From Oscarella lobularis (lineage: Eukaryota > Porifera > Homoscleromorpha > Homosclerophorida > Oscarellidae): a stretch of 64,000 nt of DNA. Positions 12,661-24,099 of the stretch are shown one piece after another; within the stretch, counting starts at the first letter, position 1, and each line of letters opens with the position of its first letter. Position numbers and translations under genes: made by a program. The notes under the pieces were generated by a model. The model worked only from the letters and a program-made list of their open reading frames with translations. It did no database searches and was not told the origin of the DNA. The stretch spans positions 124,001 to 188,000 of the forward strand of contig NC_089189.1 in assembly GCF_947507565.1 (NCBI RefSeq), in the 5' to 3' direction.

Positions 12661-13935
12661 CATGTTCTTCGCCATCTTGAAACTTGAGCCTTGAGGCGTC
12701 AATTGCTGACTCAAACCGGAATTGAAAACTTGCACCTATTCGTTTCCACCATTCAGAGCGCTAGTTGAATCCGACGTGACCTTCGCGGACCAATGAGCGC
12801 GCTGGGCGGAGCTACACGATTCAAAAGCGAAGAGCACACAGATTTCCCCTCAGTTGCGGCTGAGGGTGGATGCGGCGTGGTTCGCTACGTCTCGTTCTTG
12901 AACGGACCGGCTCGGGGGAAGGCAAAAGGCAAGTCTGGGTGTCGGATCAGCGTGGCCCACGGATAATCCGTGCCGGAGCCCGTAGGCAGGGCGAAGGGGG
13001 GCTTCGGCCTCGGTACGCGCACTGGGCAGAACGATCGCTTAGGTCTTATTGTTGCTAACAAGCACGAACCGCGCTAGGCTCGAGCGGTTACGGCTTGGAG
13101 GGGGTGTTCAAAAACGGTCTGGTTGCCGGCACTTTTCTCACCCGATAGCACGATTAGACCGACGATGATCCGGCTCAGGTGAAGGCATTTCGGGCATTGC
13201 ACTGTCTTTCTTGTCGGCCTCTACAAACAGTGGTCGGCCGTTCTCCACTTCCAGTAGCCCCGGTTCTTCTCTGGAACACATACCGAAGGGTTTGCTTGTA
13301 CCAGCGCGCCGGGGGACTTCGGTATTAGGGACCGACTCTCATCCAGGCGGGTACACGTGGGGTGGCCGATGACGCGCAACTCACCCGATAATTTTTGGAA
13401 GGGAGTCATCGCTTTGCGAAGACTTCCCTGGGCTACGAAGCGTCCGAACCTCCGCGCGGTGTAGCCTGGGTTACGCTAATACGGACGCAAACCAAAAGGT
13501 ACGTACAACGATTATTTTACAGTGACTAATACCATTTTTTTAGGTCGCGCGCTGAAGAAAAATGATGGACGAAGTCAGGAAGACAGAAGGAGAGAAGTAA
13601 GGCCATTGGACACGTTAGATTTTCACGAGAATGATTTTTTGTACTGCATGCGTCTGTGGAAATAAAATATGAGCAAATTGAGCGTGTGGCGTCGTGTTTA
13701 TCTGCCCTTCTTCAGTCTCTCTTTCTGCCGTCCATCGATCTGATTTAGCGAGAGTCGGTTTGCACTATAGAGAAATTAATCTACGAGATGCTACATCAAT
13801 CACAAAAAGTACAAATATTCATAAAAACGTAGGGTTCATCCAAAACTGAAGTAAAAGACTATAAAATATAGGGTACAAGATATGGCTCTCAATTCAATCA
13901 GATTCGCTTTCGGTTAGCGTGAGTATAATGTCGTC
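12661..13935. repeat. Segmental duplication, copy A'
   Basis: Second copy of 10151-11435, in the same orientation. Its left border abuts the truncated LINE fragment. Its right end is the authentic 3' end of Kelch-kinase 1, so this copy keeps the original junction between the RNA unit and the kinase. It also carries an ATG plus a few EPG5 codons upstream of the promoter, now disconnected from EPG5. Confidence 0.93.
12846..13672 (+). ncRNA. Putative spliced, polyadenylated GC-rich RNA, copy A'
   Basis: Same structure as the unit at 10345-11165: hairpin start, GC-rich exon, GTACGT donor (about 13498), TGACTAAT branch site, TTTTAG acceptor (about 13543), short second exon and AATAAA (about 13662). 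From about 12841 to 13520 I find no difference from copy A. The first mismatch is inside the intron (ACAGTGACT versus ACACTGACT). The transcript converges on the 3' end of Kelch-kinase 1. Transcription is inferred from signals only. Confidence 0.45.
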
Positions 13936-16376
13936 GAACATTGGTCGATTCTGCGGATCGAATTGTGTGCATTTCGTCATGAGATCGTCGAAGAACGGCG
14001 GAACATTGAGTGCTTCGCCTTCAGGAAGTTTCTCTCCGCTTTTGACAAGAAAGCGAATAGTATCTCTATCCGTACCTAAAGGTAAATAACTACAGTAGTA
14101 CGCAAGGCCAATGAAAACTAAGAATCAGTTGACCTTGATAGGGATGCTGCCTTTCTCGTATTTCCCAGAGCAAAACTCCGTAGCTATAGACGTCAGATTT
14201 TTTCGCCAAAACTTTTCTCACGACATCGTCGTCTCCAGCGCCGTACGGACGACGGGAATATCGCTCCGGAGCAATGTGAGTGACTGTGCCAGACGGAAGG
14301 GAATCCTTTTGCCGAACTATAGTAATCGAACTGACACCAGACACTTTCGAAAGTCCAAAATCGGCAACCTGAAAATAATATTGACTAAATTATTATTTTT
14401 TTATTTTATTTTTAATCTACCTTGCATATAAATTGATCTTCTCTTTCGTCTGGAATGCGCTCAACCAAGACGTTTTCCGCTTTCAAGTCGTAGTGAATGA
14501 CTGGTGGATGACTGCCGTGGAGATGAAGCATCCCCTTAGCAATTTGCTTCGCAAAAGTGACTCGCGTTTCCCACTTTTCAATCGCTTCTTCGTCTGACTT
14601 GAGAAGACAAGACAGATCTCCTCCGCTCACAAACTCGGTTACGAGGGCGTGGAATCTGTGAGCAGTGCAAACGCCGATCAGACGAACAATGAACGGATTC
14701 GGTTCAATTCGGAGAACAACAGAAGCCTCCTTCTTGAACAATTCCCTGCGAAATAAAAACAATATCCCATCAGAAAAACTCGGTATCAGCTAAACACTTG
14801 TCTGATTTTCTGCGTATATCGGAAAAAACTTTGACGGCGACGGTGATCCCTTTTCCGTCTTTCTTCAGCGTCGCTTTGAAAACATCGCCAAAGCTTCCTT
14901 CGCCAACGCAATCGTCAGCCTCATCATAGACGAGATCCTGTCGGTCGATTTGAAGAGACAGATCCGAAAGTGGTTCCTAAAATAATTATGCTAATAACCC
15001 GCGGCTTGCACACATAATTAAAACCTCGGTCATCTTCTGCGCATGCTTATCGGATTTTGACATTTCGTGTTCGATCGGTTCGCTCAAATTGTGACGGAGG
15101 AGCTTCTCACCAACGCTTTTTAAATCTATTCAATCAATAAAATTAGGCTAAAAACAATATAAAAATTATTTACCATATTTCAAAATGTCGAAAAGCGCTC
15201 CTGGTTTTCTCTCGGTATATTTATAGGGTGATCCTCCATATCGCAGAATAAAGAGAAGACCTCTTCTAACAATAGAGCAGACTGACTGATCTCCTGTTCG
15301 AATGGGCTCATCTGATATTGAGATCTGTCAAATGAACTTTGTCATCGTAGAATGTCATATGAAAATATTTCAATTACCTTTTTGCACTTTTGAAAGTCAA
15401 TTAGAATCATTTGGGCCAGAGACACAGGAAACAAGTCTTTCCCATATCCCCACAAGACAAAAGCAACTGGCCCCCCTAATGTGGGAATATCAACAACAAC
15501 CGTCGAATGGGTGAATCGAGGAATGAGATGATCATCCAATTTCATTGCAATCCACTCCTACGCAAATAAATCACATTAATTAATTAATAACAAAGCTATC
15601 TCATTACCAGTGAACTGAACATGAATAGAAAAGCATCATGAAAAACTTGACCAGGACTATCGCCGCCAATGAGAATTGCCCTATTAATATCAACTGTGGT
15701 GAAGGAATGTGCGTCTCGAGGATGTGGTTTTTTTCCTGTGCATTGAGCTGGAATCCAATTCCCTTCAAACAAATGTCTACATTCAATTCAAAAATAATAA
15801 TTTTACAGGTCACTCACTCTTTTGGATGCAAAACAACCAAACTTCATTGTTCCACCCCTCGCCAGGATTATTTGAATTAGGAATGAATTGAGATCCGTCT
15901 GGTATTGGTGAAACAATCGTTGTTCCGTATCCGCCCATCATGACGAGATGTTCGTCTCCTTTCTTCCCTAATACGCACATTCCATGGCTCGTTCTCCCGC
16001 TGGGCGTTGATTGGTCATTGGAATGGATTCGTTGCCATTCCAACGTCAATCGATCCAATTTGTGAACATCGTTCAAAAAGACACGACGGCCATCAGACGA
16101 GAAGTAGAAACCACCAAATTGATAAATGTCCCGATTTTGGACGACACCGATTCGTGCGTTGAAACATGGATGAGGAAGGTCGGATGGGCTGTTGGATGTT
16201 GCTCGTCGTTCATTCCATTGACTTGTCAACAGATTGAAGCACTCCATCAAATCGGGAAAACACAAGTACGTCTCTCCCGTCCATTCTCTCACCGCTACTC
16301 CTCCCCACAGAAGCATTTCATCATTGATCACGGCGGCGGCGTGTCCATATCGAGATGACGGACACGCGGATGACAT
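13894..16376 (-). CDS. Kelch-repeat protein kinase 1 (Kelch-kinase fusion)
   Basis: The N-terminal half is a Kelch beta-propeller, with blades showing RYGHAAAVINDEMLLWGG, RDIYQFGG and ILIGG-type cores (exons 15810-16376, then about 15600-15800, 15342-15545 and 15170-15310). A short linker follows, then a protein kinase: glycine loop GEGSFGDVFKATL, VAVKVF lysine, HYDLKAENVLVE catalytic loop (14412-14762), VADFGLSK, and HIAPERY plus SDVYSYGVLLWEI (14090-14344). It ends in LTESESD. HYDLK in place of HRDLAARN suggests a Ser/Thr or TKL-type kinase, not a classical receptor tyrosine kinase. No signal peptide or membrane segment is seen. The start is the Met shared by all three paralogues; an upstream T-rich tract plus TAG suggests a 5'-UTR intron. 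Key catalytic residues are intact. The Kelch substrate is unknown. Confidence 0.85.
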
Positions 16377-16649
16377 TTTCGAAGAGGAGAAACGGTTCGA
16401 GAGAATCGAATCGAGTGCTTCGATCAAAACGAGTCTAAAAGAAAAGAAATGACAATCGATCAAACAAAATCGGTTGTTGGCATGACAACGACCTTTGCAA
16501 GACGACTCAATCGCGCAGGCAACGACGAAAACGGCTCAAAAACGACAATTACGATGACGAAATCCCGTATTCATTCTCACGTGACTTAGACCACGCACAC
16601 AAACACATTAATTTGCATTATTAATTAGTATCTACTCTTCCAACAATAC

Positions 16650-19600
16650 CTAAATACGTTCTATAAAATGACCGGGAGCAAAGAATTCCACATCTGGGCC
16701 TATCGCGTAACCACTTCGATTTGAATTATGCATTTCGTCCAATAACTTCAATTCCAGCGTTTCAAATGACGGCCGATACTGTGGACGACAGTTCCAGCAC
16801 TCTTCCATCACCTTCCTCAATTCCGACCGACACGGCTAAAAAATAATATTATTTATTTAATTAATTTATTGATGTTCTCACTTTAAATATTTCTGGTCTA
16901 AGTCCATCGTGTACTTGCTGTATAAACGGCGGCTCGTGCTTCACTCCTTTATAGGGCGGATGCTGACACAGAGACATCACTTCCCACATAAAAATTCCAA
17001 AACTCCACACATCCGACTGAGACGTGCATTCAAGCATAGGAGGAAAAGTCTCAGGCGCCGTCCACTGAAGCGGAACAGCGTGAAGATGCTATCAAAACAA
17101 AAAGAGAGATAATTTTTTTAAATACGTGGATTTTTATTTTAATTTATACTGCGTCAGTGCTGCATGATCCGCTGACGGCTTTGCGTGCAAAACCAAAGTC
17201 TGTGATCTGACAGCGTTCATCATCCGTTACATAGACAACACGAGAAGATACAATCTAGAGACCAGAGACTTATTCCACGTCTATATTTCTCTAATATTGA
17301 CTCACTCTTAAAATGCATAGCTTATTTGCTAAATAAATCATTGCTGAACAAATGTCCATGAGCATGTGCAGTAATTGAGACAGGGAGAATTTTCTCCCAC
17401 TGCTACACTCCTAAGATACACTACCCTTCTTCAACTGAAACATATCATATCTATTCTTTTTTACCTTGGCAAAGAATCGCATTACTGAACCGTTTTTGAA
17501 ATACTGTGTTATTATCATTGGTTCTCGCGTAGCTGGTGATATGCCAAAGAGTGTCGTTATGTTTTTGTGATTGAGTTGGACGAGAATTCGACCCTCAATG
17601 AAAAACATATTGCGTCGACTCTCGTCCATTTTACCGCCATCCTATAGTCAGTTAAATTGTTTGGATTTTTAAATATTTGGAACTGACTTTTAGTGTTTTA
17701 ATTAAAACTTCTTTCTGCTCGCCGCTAATCGGATCCATAAAATAACCGTGATGCCTATCACTCAGAAAACCTAAACAACGTACATCAATAATGTTAATTA
17801 ATTTTTGAAAAAATATTCTTTACTATGAGAGAGCTTTTGCCCTTTTCTTATACTCATCGCACTAATTTCCTTATTAGCTAAGAGCAAATTTAAACTATAG
17901 GACGGATTCCGAGGATCCTGAAACTCATCGGAACCCGGAACTAGAAAAATCATGAGACTAAAATAAAAGCCAAACTAAAAGTCCCTACCCGAAGTCTTAA
18001 CATTAAGAGGCGAAGCATTAGAAGTACGCGGCTTCCTTAGAGACCTCGTACCCATCCTTGAAAAAAAAACACACGAAGTATAACTCCATAAAAAAATAAC
18101 AAAGCATTATATACTTATTTCTTGGCGGTAAAGGAGGTGCCCAATTCCTAGGAGGAACCTGTGGAGGAACTGGAGACAATGTCCTATCTTTGTGACCATT
18201 CATGCCTCCTTAATTAATTAATAAGAAATATTTTTTTGAATATTTATTTGTAGGTCTGTGCCTTGGGAAACTCTTGTCTTTGCAGGCAGCGTTGCAGCTA
18301 CTCTTGGATTCGTTTTCCTATAAAAAGACGTCTAATCCCAAAATTGTCATATTGCCATAAAGGCACTCTTACAATTTCAACGATCGACGTGGCGCGACTC
18401 TCGGAAGCGTTGCCACGGACGATTTAACCCCCGTCTCATTTCCAACGTACGCACTCAAATTCTCCCAAGCTAACCCACGTCAAAAAATAACTAGAAAAAG
18501 TAGACATAAGAAGAACTCAAACCAGCGGTCTTCAACTCCACGTGATCAAGATCCGAAGCAACCTTGAAACACTCCTGAAAACACTTGACAGCTTTAACAA
18601 CGTCTCCCTTATAAACATTCAGAGCTCCAAGTTCATTCAAAGCTAAAAATAAATAAAGATTATATAGATTTTATATGGGGCTACGTACTCTTTGCTATAG
18701 ACGCTGAACATGGATTATCAGTTCTCTTTTGAAGGTCAAGAACTTCGGTCATTAGTACTATTTCATCAGCTACGAGTCCCTTCTTTTGATAGATTGCTCT
18801 TAGGCTTAGAAGTGCTATATGGACGTTATAAGATTCGTGTCACGTGTAACGAGTTGTATGGTTTACCTGAAATTATTTTATTTGGATCTGAACTAAGACT
18901 TTTTATGATGGAAACGTGCTCTTCCATCCAATCAGCGGCTTCGTCCAAGTCGCCCATTTCGACAGCCAATTCAGCCAAATGCAGAAGAGCTAAAATCAAT
19001 AAAAATTATATTAATTATCACTTCTCTTTGACGTAGTCCTACTCGAAGCGACGTCAACGTGTTCATCCGTTTTATAGGCACTTTTATACAGAGCCAAAGC
19101 CTCTTTGAACTGCAGTATCGCTTCCTCGTGATCCTCCTTTAGACAGAAATAAGTCCCAAGATGAGAAACAGCTAAGAAAAGAAATATGAAGACGCCAAAT
19201 ATCAAAAAGTTATATATACCCAACCTGATGCCATTAGATCACATGCTCGAGGATTTAATGACTTTGCGTAACGATAGCAACGAACAAAAGAGGAGTACGC
19301 GTTGTCCAACAAATCGACTTCAAGCAACTCAATCCCTTCTTTCAGCCACTCTTAATTAAATAATTAAATAATTATAATTATACTAACTGATATTTTAAAA
19401 CGCCTACTCGTTATTTCATCATAAGATTGGTCATAATCGTCTTGCAATTGGGGAGAATAACGACTTGGACTTGGGGGGGATTTTCGAGATAAACGAGGCG
19501 ATGGAGTTCGAATAGCGCGAGAGCGTTTGAGAGGAGACTCCACAACGTTATCTTCCTCCTCCTCTTCTTCGTCATTAATTTCGATACTCAGATATTTAAG

Positions 19601-20265
19601 TGTTTTGCATAGTTTGCTTTGACGTCGTTTTTGGAGTTCGCGTAGGAGAATTGCTCGCTGTTGCGCGTTTTCTATTCCAAGATGAGTCAAATGAGAGTCT
19701 TCCATTGTAAGTAGACAAGTCAAACTGATCCCTTAAAAAAACAAAATTATTCAAATTATTTAAATTGCTTAGGTACCTGTCAAATGCTTTCGAAGGTCGT
19801 CCAAACCGATCGACGTCAAAAACCGATCACTAGAATCGAAATCTAAAAAAAAAAAACGCGAAGCGAGCGGGATTCGAACACGCGACCTCGCGCGTGGCGA
19901 GCACGCGCACCCGATGACTCATCCTGCCCATCTCCGCCCCCATCGCTGATGTTCTTTCGACACGCGTCGACGAGAAGTCGACAGAGTTGCGGATGCTCGC
20001 GTTCGAGCGCGAGTAGAAAAAGCCGAAAGGCGTGGGGCCCGCGACGGGGGAGAATGTCGAGGAGGCGTGCCGCCTTTTCGAACGACGTTTTCTCGTGGCG
20101 AATCGTCTCGCAGTCGGATAAATCGAATATGGAGCCCATGTGAGGCAGAACGCGATCCACCTTCAGTTTCTTCGTCAGTTCGAAGCGATGATCGAGAAGA
20201 ACGTCGCGATCTAATTGGCGCATGCCTAGAGAATCGTTATCGCTAGGCGACGAGGCCGATGCCAT
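16650..20265 (-). CDS. CARD-SAM-TPR-kinase fusion, predicted pseudokinase
   Basis: Exon 1 (about 19909-20265) encodes a CARD-like death fold, with helices around LLDHRFELTKKL, FEKAARLLDILPRRGPHAF and HPQLCRLLVDACRK. Exons 2-3 give a SAM domain (FLTSIGLDDLRKHL ... LTHLGIENAQQRAILLREL), followed by a Ser/Pro/Arg-rich linker. Exons at about 18560-19350 carry TPR helices (for example HLGTYFCLKEDHEEAI). A proline-rich segment (PPRNWAPPLPPR) precedes a tyrosine-kinase-like domain: VLIKTLK lysine, ITDFGFARK, PLQWTAPE, SDVWSFGIFMWEV, CWNCRPQYRPSF. No glycine-rich loop is evident. The catalytic loop reads CILRIVSSRVV across a clean splice junction (17250-17310), so the HRD aspartate and the following Asn are lost. 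A signalling scaffold is inferred. I know no close named family with this domain order. Confidence 0.8.
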
Positions 20266-20451
20266 TGCCGGTCCGGAGAAGAAATTCGTAGAAGTTTACA
20301 CGCAGTCAGACTTCCGCACAACGAATAGCCCGTATGTACACACAACCCCCCGGAACCATCCTATTCTTTTTTATCTACGACCGACTACTGTCTTATATTT
20401 CGAAAAAACGACGTGATTGTAATTATTTAATACGGACACACCCACCTGTTA

Positions 20452-21848
20452 TTATTCTTCGACTTGCCTTTTTCTAATTTCAACGTCATCTTCGTTGTAT
20501 TCAACTTCCATCATTTCAATATTGTCGTCGTCGTCATCAGTGACGTCATCATTTTGTTCCCTTTCACCCAAATTCAAATTCGATAATGAATCTCGAACTT
20601 CTGCAATTTCAGAAGCAACATCTTCTTCTAATTTTTCATCCTCTTTCATAGCTACTTGTTTCTTTTCTTTGCTACTCACTTCCCTCGTATCCTGCACACC
20701 CTTACCCAATAAAATTCCAAAAGCAGCCTTTATAATGAAAAAGTACCTAAAGAAAATTAATTAAATAATTAAAACCAATATTCCCCACGTACCAATAACA
20801 ATTCATAAGAAAGACAGTCCATAGCATAGTATTGAAGAAAAAGTAGAACGGTCCAGAGGGAATAATACTCAAAGCCTGATGTCCAGCAGAATAGAGAAGC
20901 TTATAAAAGAACCAATAGATTCTCATAACAAACCTAAAGAAAATCTCTTAGGAGACCAAGAGATATATTATATGCTAATCCTATGTACCATGTTATCATG
21001 AATATTCCAAAGCCTATGTTAGCAAGGACTTCCCATACGGAATGGTCTTTTCCATCGCGAGTTTTCATGTAGAGAAAGCACTTGCTTATCTCCAATACAA
21101 CGTCATTCAAATCGTGAAGAAATAGAAGCACAAGACCAATATTGTGATACCTATAAGAAAAATCTCTAATCAAGTATTGATTTTCAGACTTTTCCTTACC
21201 GTATTGCGAGTGAGAAGACTATTAGAAATATAGACACCACGTGGTGAAAGGCCATCATAAAATGATCCTTTCGTTTTTCATCCAAAAAAAATGTTGCATA
21301 TAAAGAATGTATATAGAATCCCAATTGAGCGACGTAAATAACGTAAATGTCACGTGGAACATTGATACCTCTTTTCCAACCTAAGAAACGACGTAATTAA
21401 ATTACATTAATTAATTAATATTTTCTTACCAAACCAAACGGATTCGGGTTTGAAAAAGAATTCGCTGTGTTGCGTCATCAAGTAGAAAGTATAGGTCCAT
21501 GCGGACGTATAATAGAGCGCTTTCCAACCGCTCTCGGGGAATTTTACGGCGTTTTCCGTCGCCATTCTCACGTGACGTACAAATGGCTGCGAAATCGATC
21601 GTTTCCTTACGAAACGAGCTCGCAAATCAACGCATTACCTTGAATATGATTTTTCGGAGTGCGAGACGTAGTATAGTGAAGAGAAGAGCGAGCAGGAGCG
21701 CGATAATGACGTCCTCCTTTCGCCAGAACCCGTATCGCTGCAAATCCTTGAGAAAATCCGCAACGAGACCGTCTCTCGTCTTGCGAACTTCCCTTTCAGA
21801 CATAGCAGAAGTCCATATGTCAGCTAAAGCGGCGAAAACGTTCGACAT
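20452..21848 (-). CDS. CERS1: Ceramide synthase, CERS1-like (TLC domain)
   Basis: Ceramide synthases N-acylate sphingoid bases in the ER membrane. The N-terminus (MSNVFAALADIWTSAM) leads to a first membrane segment (EDVIIALLLALLFTILRLAL). The TLC domain then shows FPESGWKALYYTSAWTYTFY, the Lag1p-motif histidine pair in MMAFHHVVSIFLIVFSLAIR (about 21185-21260), and YHNIGLVLLFLHDLNDVVLE (20934-21173). The Lys/Met-PES-W-K signature and the absence of a homeodomain point to the CERS1 branch. The last exon (20452-20709) is a charged tail rich in Glu and Asp, longer and more acidic than I expect for the family. It lies 101 bp downstream of the Rab27-like gene on the same strand. Which acyl chain it uses cannot be judged. 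Confidence 0.85.
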
Positions 21849-21948
21849 GGCAAAATTTTCGAAACTACACGTTCTACAGTAGCGCGCGCGTGTGAACCTA
21901 CATTTGGTGACGTCACGTATACTACATATACAGTAGCACTTGCCAAGT

Positions 21949-22692
21949 CTAACAAGAACACTGTGAACTATTCGAATAATCTCGACTCTTCCTCTTCGTT
22001 TTCTTCATCTCCACTTCCATACTTCGTATGACCTGAGTGACGAGCACGTCCATCATTTCGCTGACGTTCGTTCCCTCTTTCGCACTCGTTTCAACGTACG
22101 ACATATTCAATTGCTGAGCGAATTCATTCGCTTGTTCTTGGGTAACGGCTCGATTAGGCAAATCGCATTTATTGCCCACGAGTATTAAATCGGGTTGGGA
22201 ACGCGAGCAATTTTCTCTCAGTTGCGATATCCAATCGCGACAGTTTAGAAACGATTGCTTATTGGTCAAATCGAAAACGATAACGAAGCCGTATGCGTTG
22301 CGATAGAAAGCTGACGTAATACTACGATATCTAAATTTCTATATATCGAAACTCGACGAGATTAAATACTAATTATTTGCCTTTCTTGGCCTGCGGTATC
22401 CCACAGCTGCAAATAGACTTTTTGGCCGTTTTTCTCGACCTAATTAGGAAGCCACGCCCACGATGAAAACGCCCACCACCCTATGTCGCTTTCTCACGAT
22501 TTTTTCCTTGAAATCGATCGCGATTGTCGTGCTGACTTCCGGGTCGAAGAAGTCTTCGACGTAGCGTAGGAGAAGACTCGTTTTTCCCACTCCGCTGTCG
22601 CCGAGTGCGAGTAATTTCACGAGGCTATCGAATTGCTGATCTCCGGCGCCTGCGCCGGGTTCGTCTTGACTGCCCAAGTGTACGTCTCCCAT
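21949..22692 (-). CDS. RAB27: Rab GTPase, Rab27-like
   Basis: A complete small GTPase. The P-loop is LGDSGVGKTSLLLRY, the effector region TTIAIDFKEKIV, then WDTAGQE (exon near 22380-22440), GNKCDLPN and ETSAKEGTN. The tail SSQCSC gives a CxC-type double geranylgeranylation signal. Similarity is closest to Rab27 (LVKLLALGDSGVGKTS, IDFKEK and SFLNCRDWISQL), whose members control docking of secretory and lysosome-related vesicles. TTIAIDF in place of the usual TTVGIDF is a small change in switch I. The start is the first Met in frame with an acidic leader (MGDVHLGSQDEPG). MLF lies head to head 315 bp away. Confidence 0.87.
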
Positions 22693-23007
22693 TTGCTGCG
22701 ATGCAATCGTAGTCCTTGGCTCCCTGCCTGCAGAAACCGAATGAAGGGCGTGAGAGTCGCGAATCGCGATAAACTACGCAGCGTTGCGCACTTCTTGTAC
22801 ATTCAAAACCAGCGCTTCGGAGAGACCCAGACTGCCAAAGAAGTCCTTAGCTAAACACAGAGACTACGGCCGGTAGACCACAATTGCGACAGAGGCGTAA
22901 AACACTCGTCTTATTGTTCTGCGCAAGTTACTTGCGCATATTCGCGCGCAATCGGACAAACTCAATTAGGAGAGTCCCCGACGTGCAACTGTCGCTTCAG
23001 CGTCGCT
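22693..23007. promoter_or_regulatory. Divergent intergenic region between Rab27-like and MLF
   Basis: A 315-bp gap separates the two start codons and must hold both promoters and 5' UTRs. It contains CGCGAATCGCG and TTGCGCA palindromes. I see no convincing TATA box. Confidence 0.5.
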
Positions 23008-24005
23008 ATGGCGTTCTCTTGGTCCGACGAAATGTTTGACGACTTCTTTTCGGATCCCTTCTTTCGGTACGTACGTCTCCACAGCGAAAGAACGAACAGC
23101 AACGCTACATTTATTGATTTTTCGCCACAGTGGCTTTCCCGACAAGGAAACAATGGGATTCGGCCGTCGCGCACTGCCTCGAACACGAGAACAACGCTTC
23201 GACGACAGAAAACAAAGAGGAAAACGCGAAAAAGACATCGAAAAGGTCAGGAAAAATCGAGAACGTTCCACAACCACGTGACCATGTATACACAGAGAGG
23301 CGAACGCGATTGGATGACGATGATGGATCCATTCAAAAGAATGAACGACCTGATGAAGGCAAAAAAAATGCAAAAAAATAAATTAATAATTATTATTTGG
23401 GTGGGTTTTAGTCGCACGTGTCTTCGGACGATCCCAATGCATACAGCTTCACTTCTTCGTCATTTCAGTCCTATTCCAAAACAGATAAAGGAGAGCCAAA
23501 AATATATGAGGCCACCTCTTCGACTAGAAAAGCTCCCGGAGGGGTAAACAAGTCAATTTTTAAAATATATCTCTATTTATCGATATTATTTCCTTAGATT
23601 AAAGAGACTCGAAAAAGTGTGAGGGATTCGGAGAGAGGAGTGGAAAAAGTCCACATTGGTCATCACATAAGTATTTTAATAACTAATTATTATTTTGTAT
23701 TTATCCGGTCTTTTTCTAGACGATCGTGCTCACATCATGGAACGATCTGTGAACAAGAAAACGGGAAATCGTAAGGAGAAGCAAAATTTTTTAAACATGC
23801 AAGAAAGTATAGCCATCAATAATAAATGACTCTATTTATTAATTTTTTTCTTCTAAGGTGATGGACCAAAATTCGACGAAGAATGGCAAAAACGAACGAG
23901 AGAACACAATAAATTGATGATGACGTCAGAAAGGGCAAGGGGGTCCCTCCCACGTGGCGAGCCAAGGAGAAGGGAAATTGGTTTGGGAAGGAAAGCGAAA
24001 TACTA
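23008..24005 (+). CDS. MLF1: Myeloid leukemia factor homologue (MLF)
   Basis: The family signature is spread over six or seven short exons. The N-terminus has DDFFSDPFF (23008-23067). The mid-domain has MDPFKRMNDLM-like and AYSFTSSSFQSYSK-type blocks. The conserved core follows: EATSSTRKAPGG, IKETRKSVRDSERGVEKVHIGHHI and DDRAHIMERSVNKKTG. The C-terminus is FDEEWQKRT plus a basic tail ending at the TAA at 24003-24005. MLF proteins bind 14-3-3 and chaperone components and act in nucleus and cytoplasm. The start is the only ATG ahead of the conserved FF motif. Whether it is orthologous to MLF1 or MLF2 cannot be decided; non-vertebrates usually have one gene. Confidence 0.85.
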
Positions 24006-24099
24006 AACCTTTATATGTGTCTACTGTGTTGACTCTTCTTCATATAAAAAAGCACGCGTAGCCCCGTATATCCGTAAGTCGATGTACCTGATTTTCTCT

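Noticed and set aside
10151-13935. LTR-retrotransposon interpretation of the 1.28 kb direct repeats around an RT
   Set aside because: The RT is of LINE type and broken, the repeats carry host gene ends (EPG5 start, kinase end), and there are no TG...CA ends, primer-binding site, or gag/integrase.
19855-19925. tRNA-like sequence on the minus strand (GTTCGAATCCCGC B-box, T run after it) in the first intron of the CARD gene
   Set aside because: The acceptor stem does not pair, the T stem has a mismatch, the anticodon loop lacks U33, and the left part overlaps the CARD exon. At best it is a tRNA-derived remnant.
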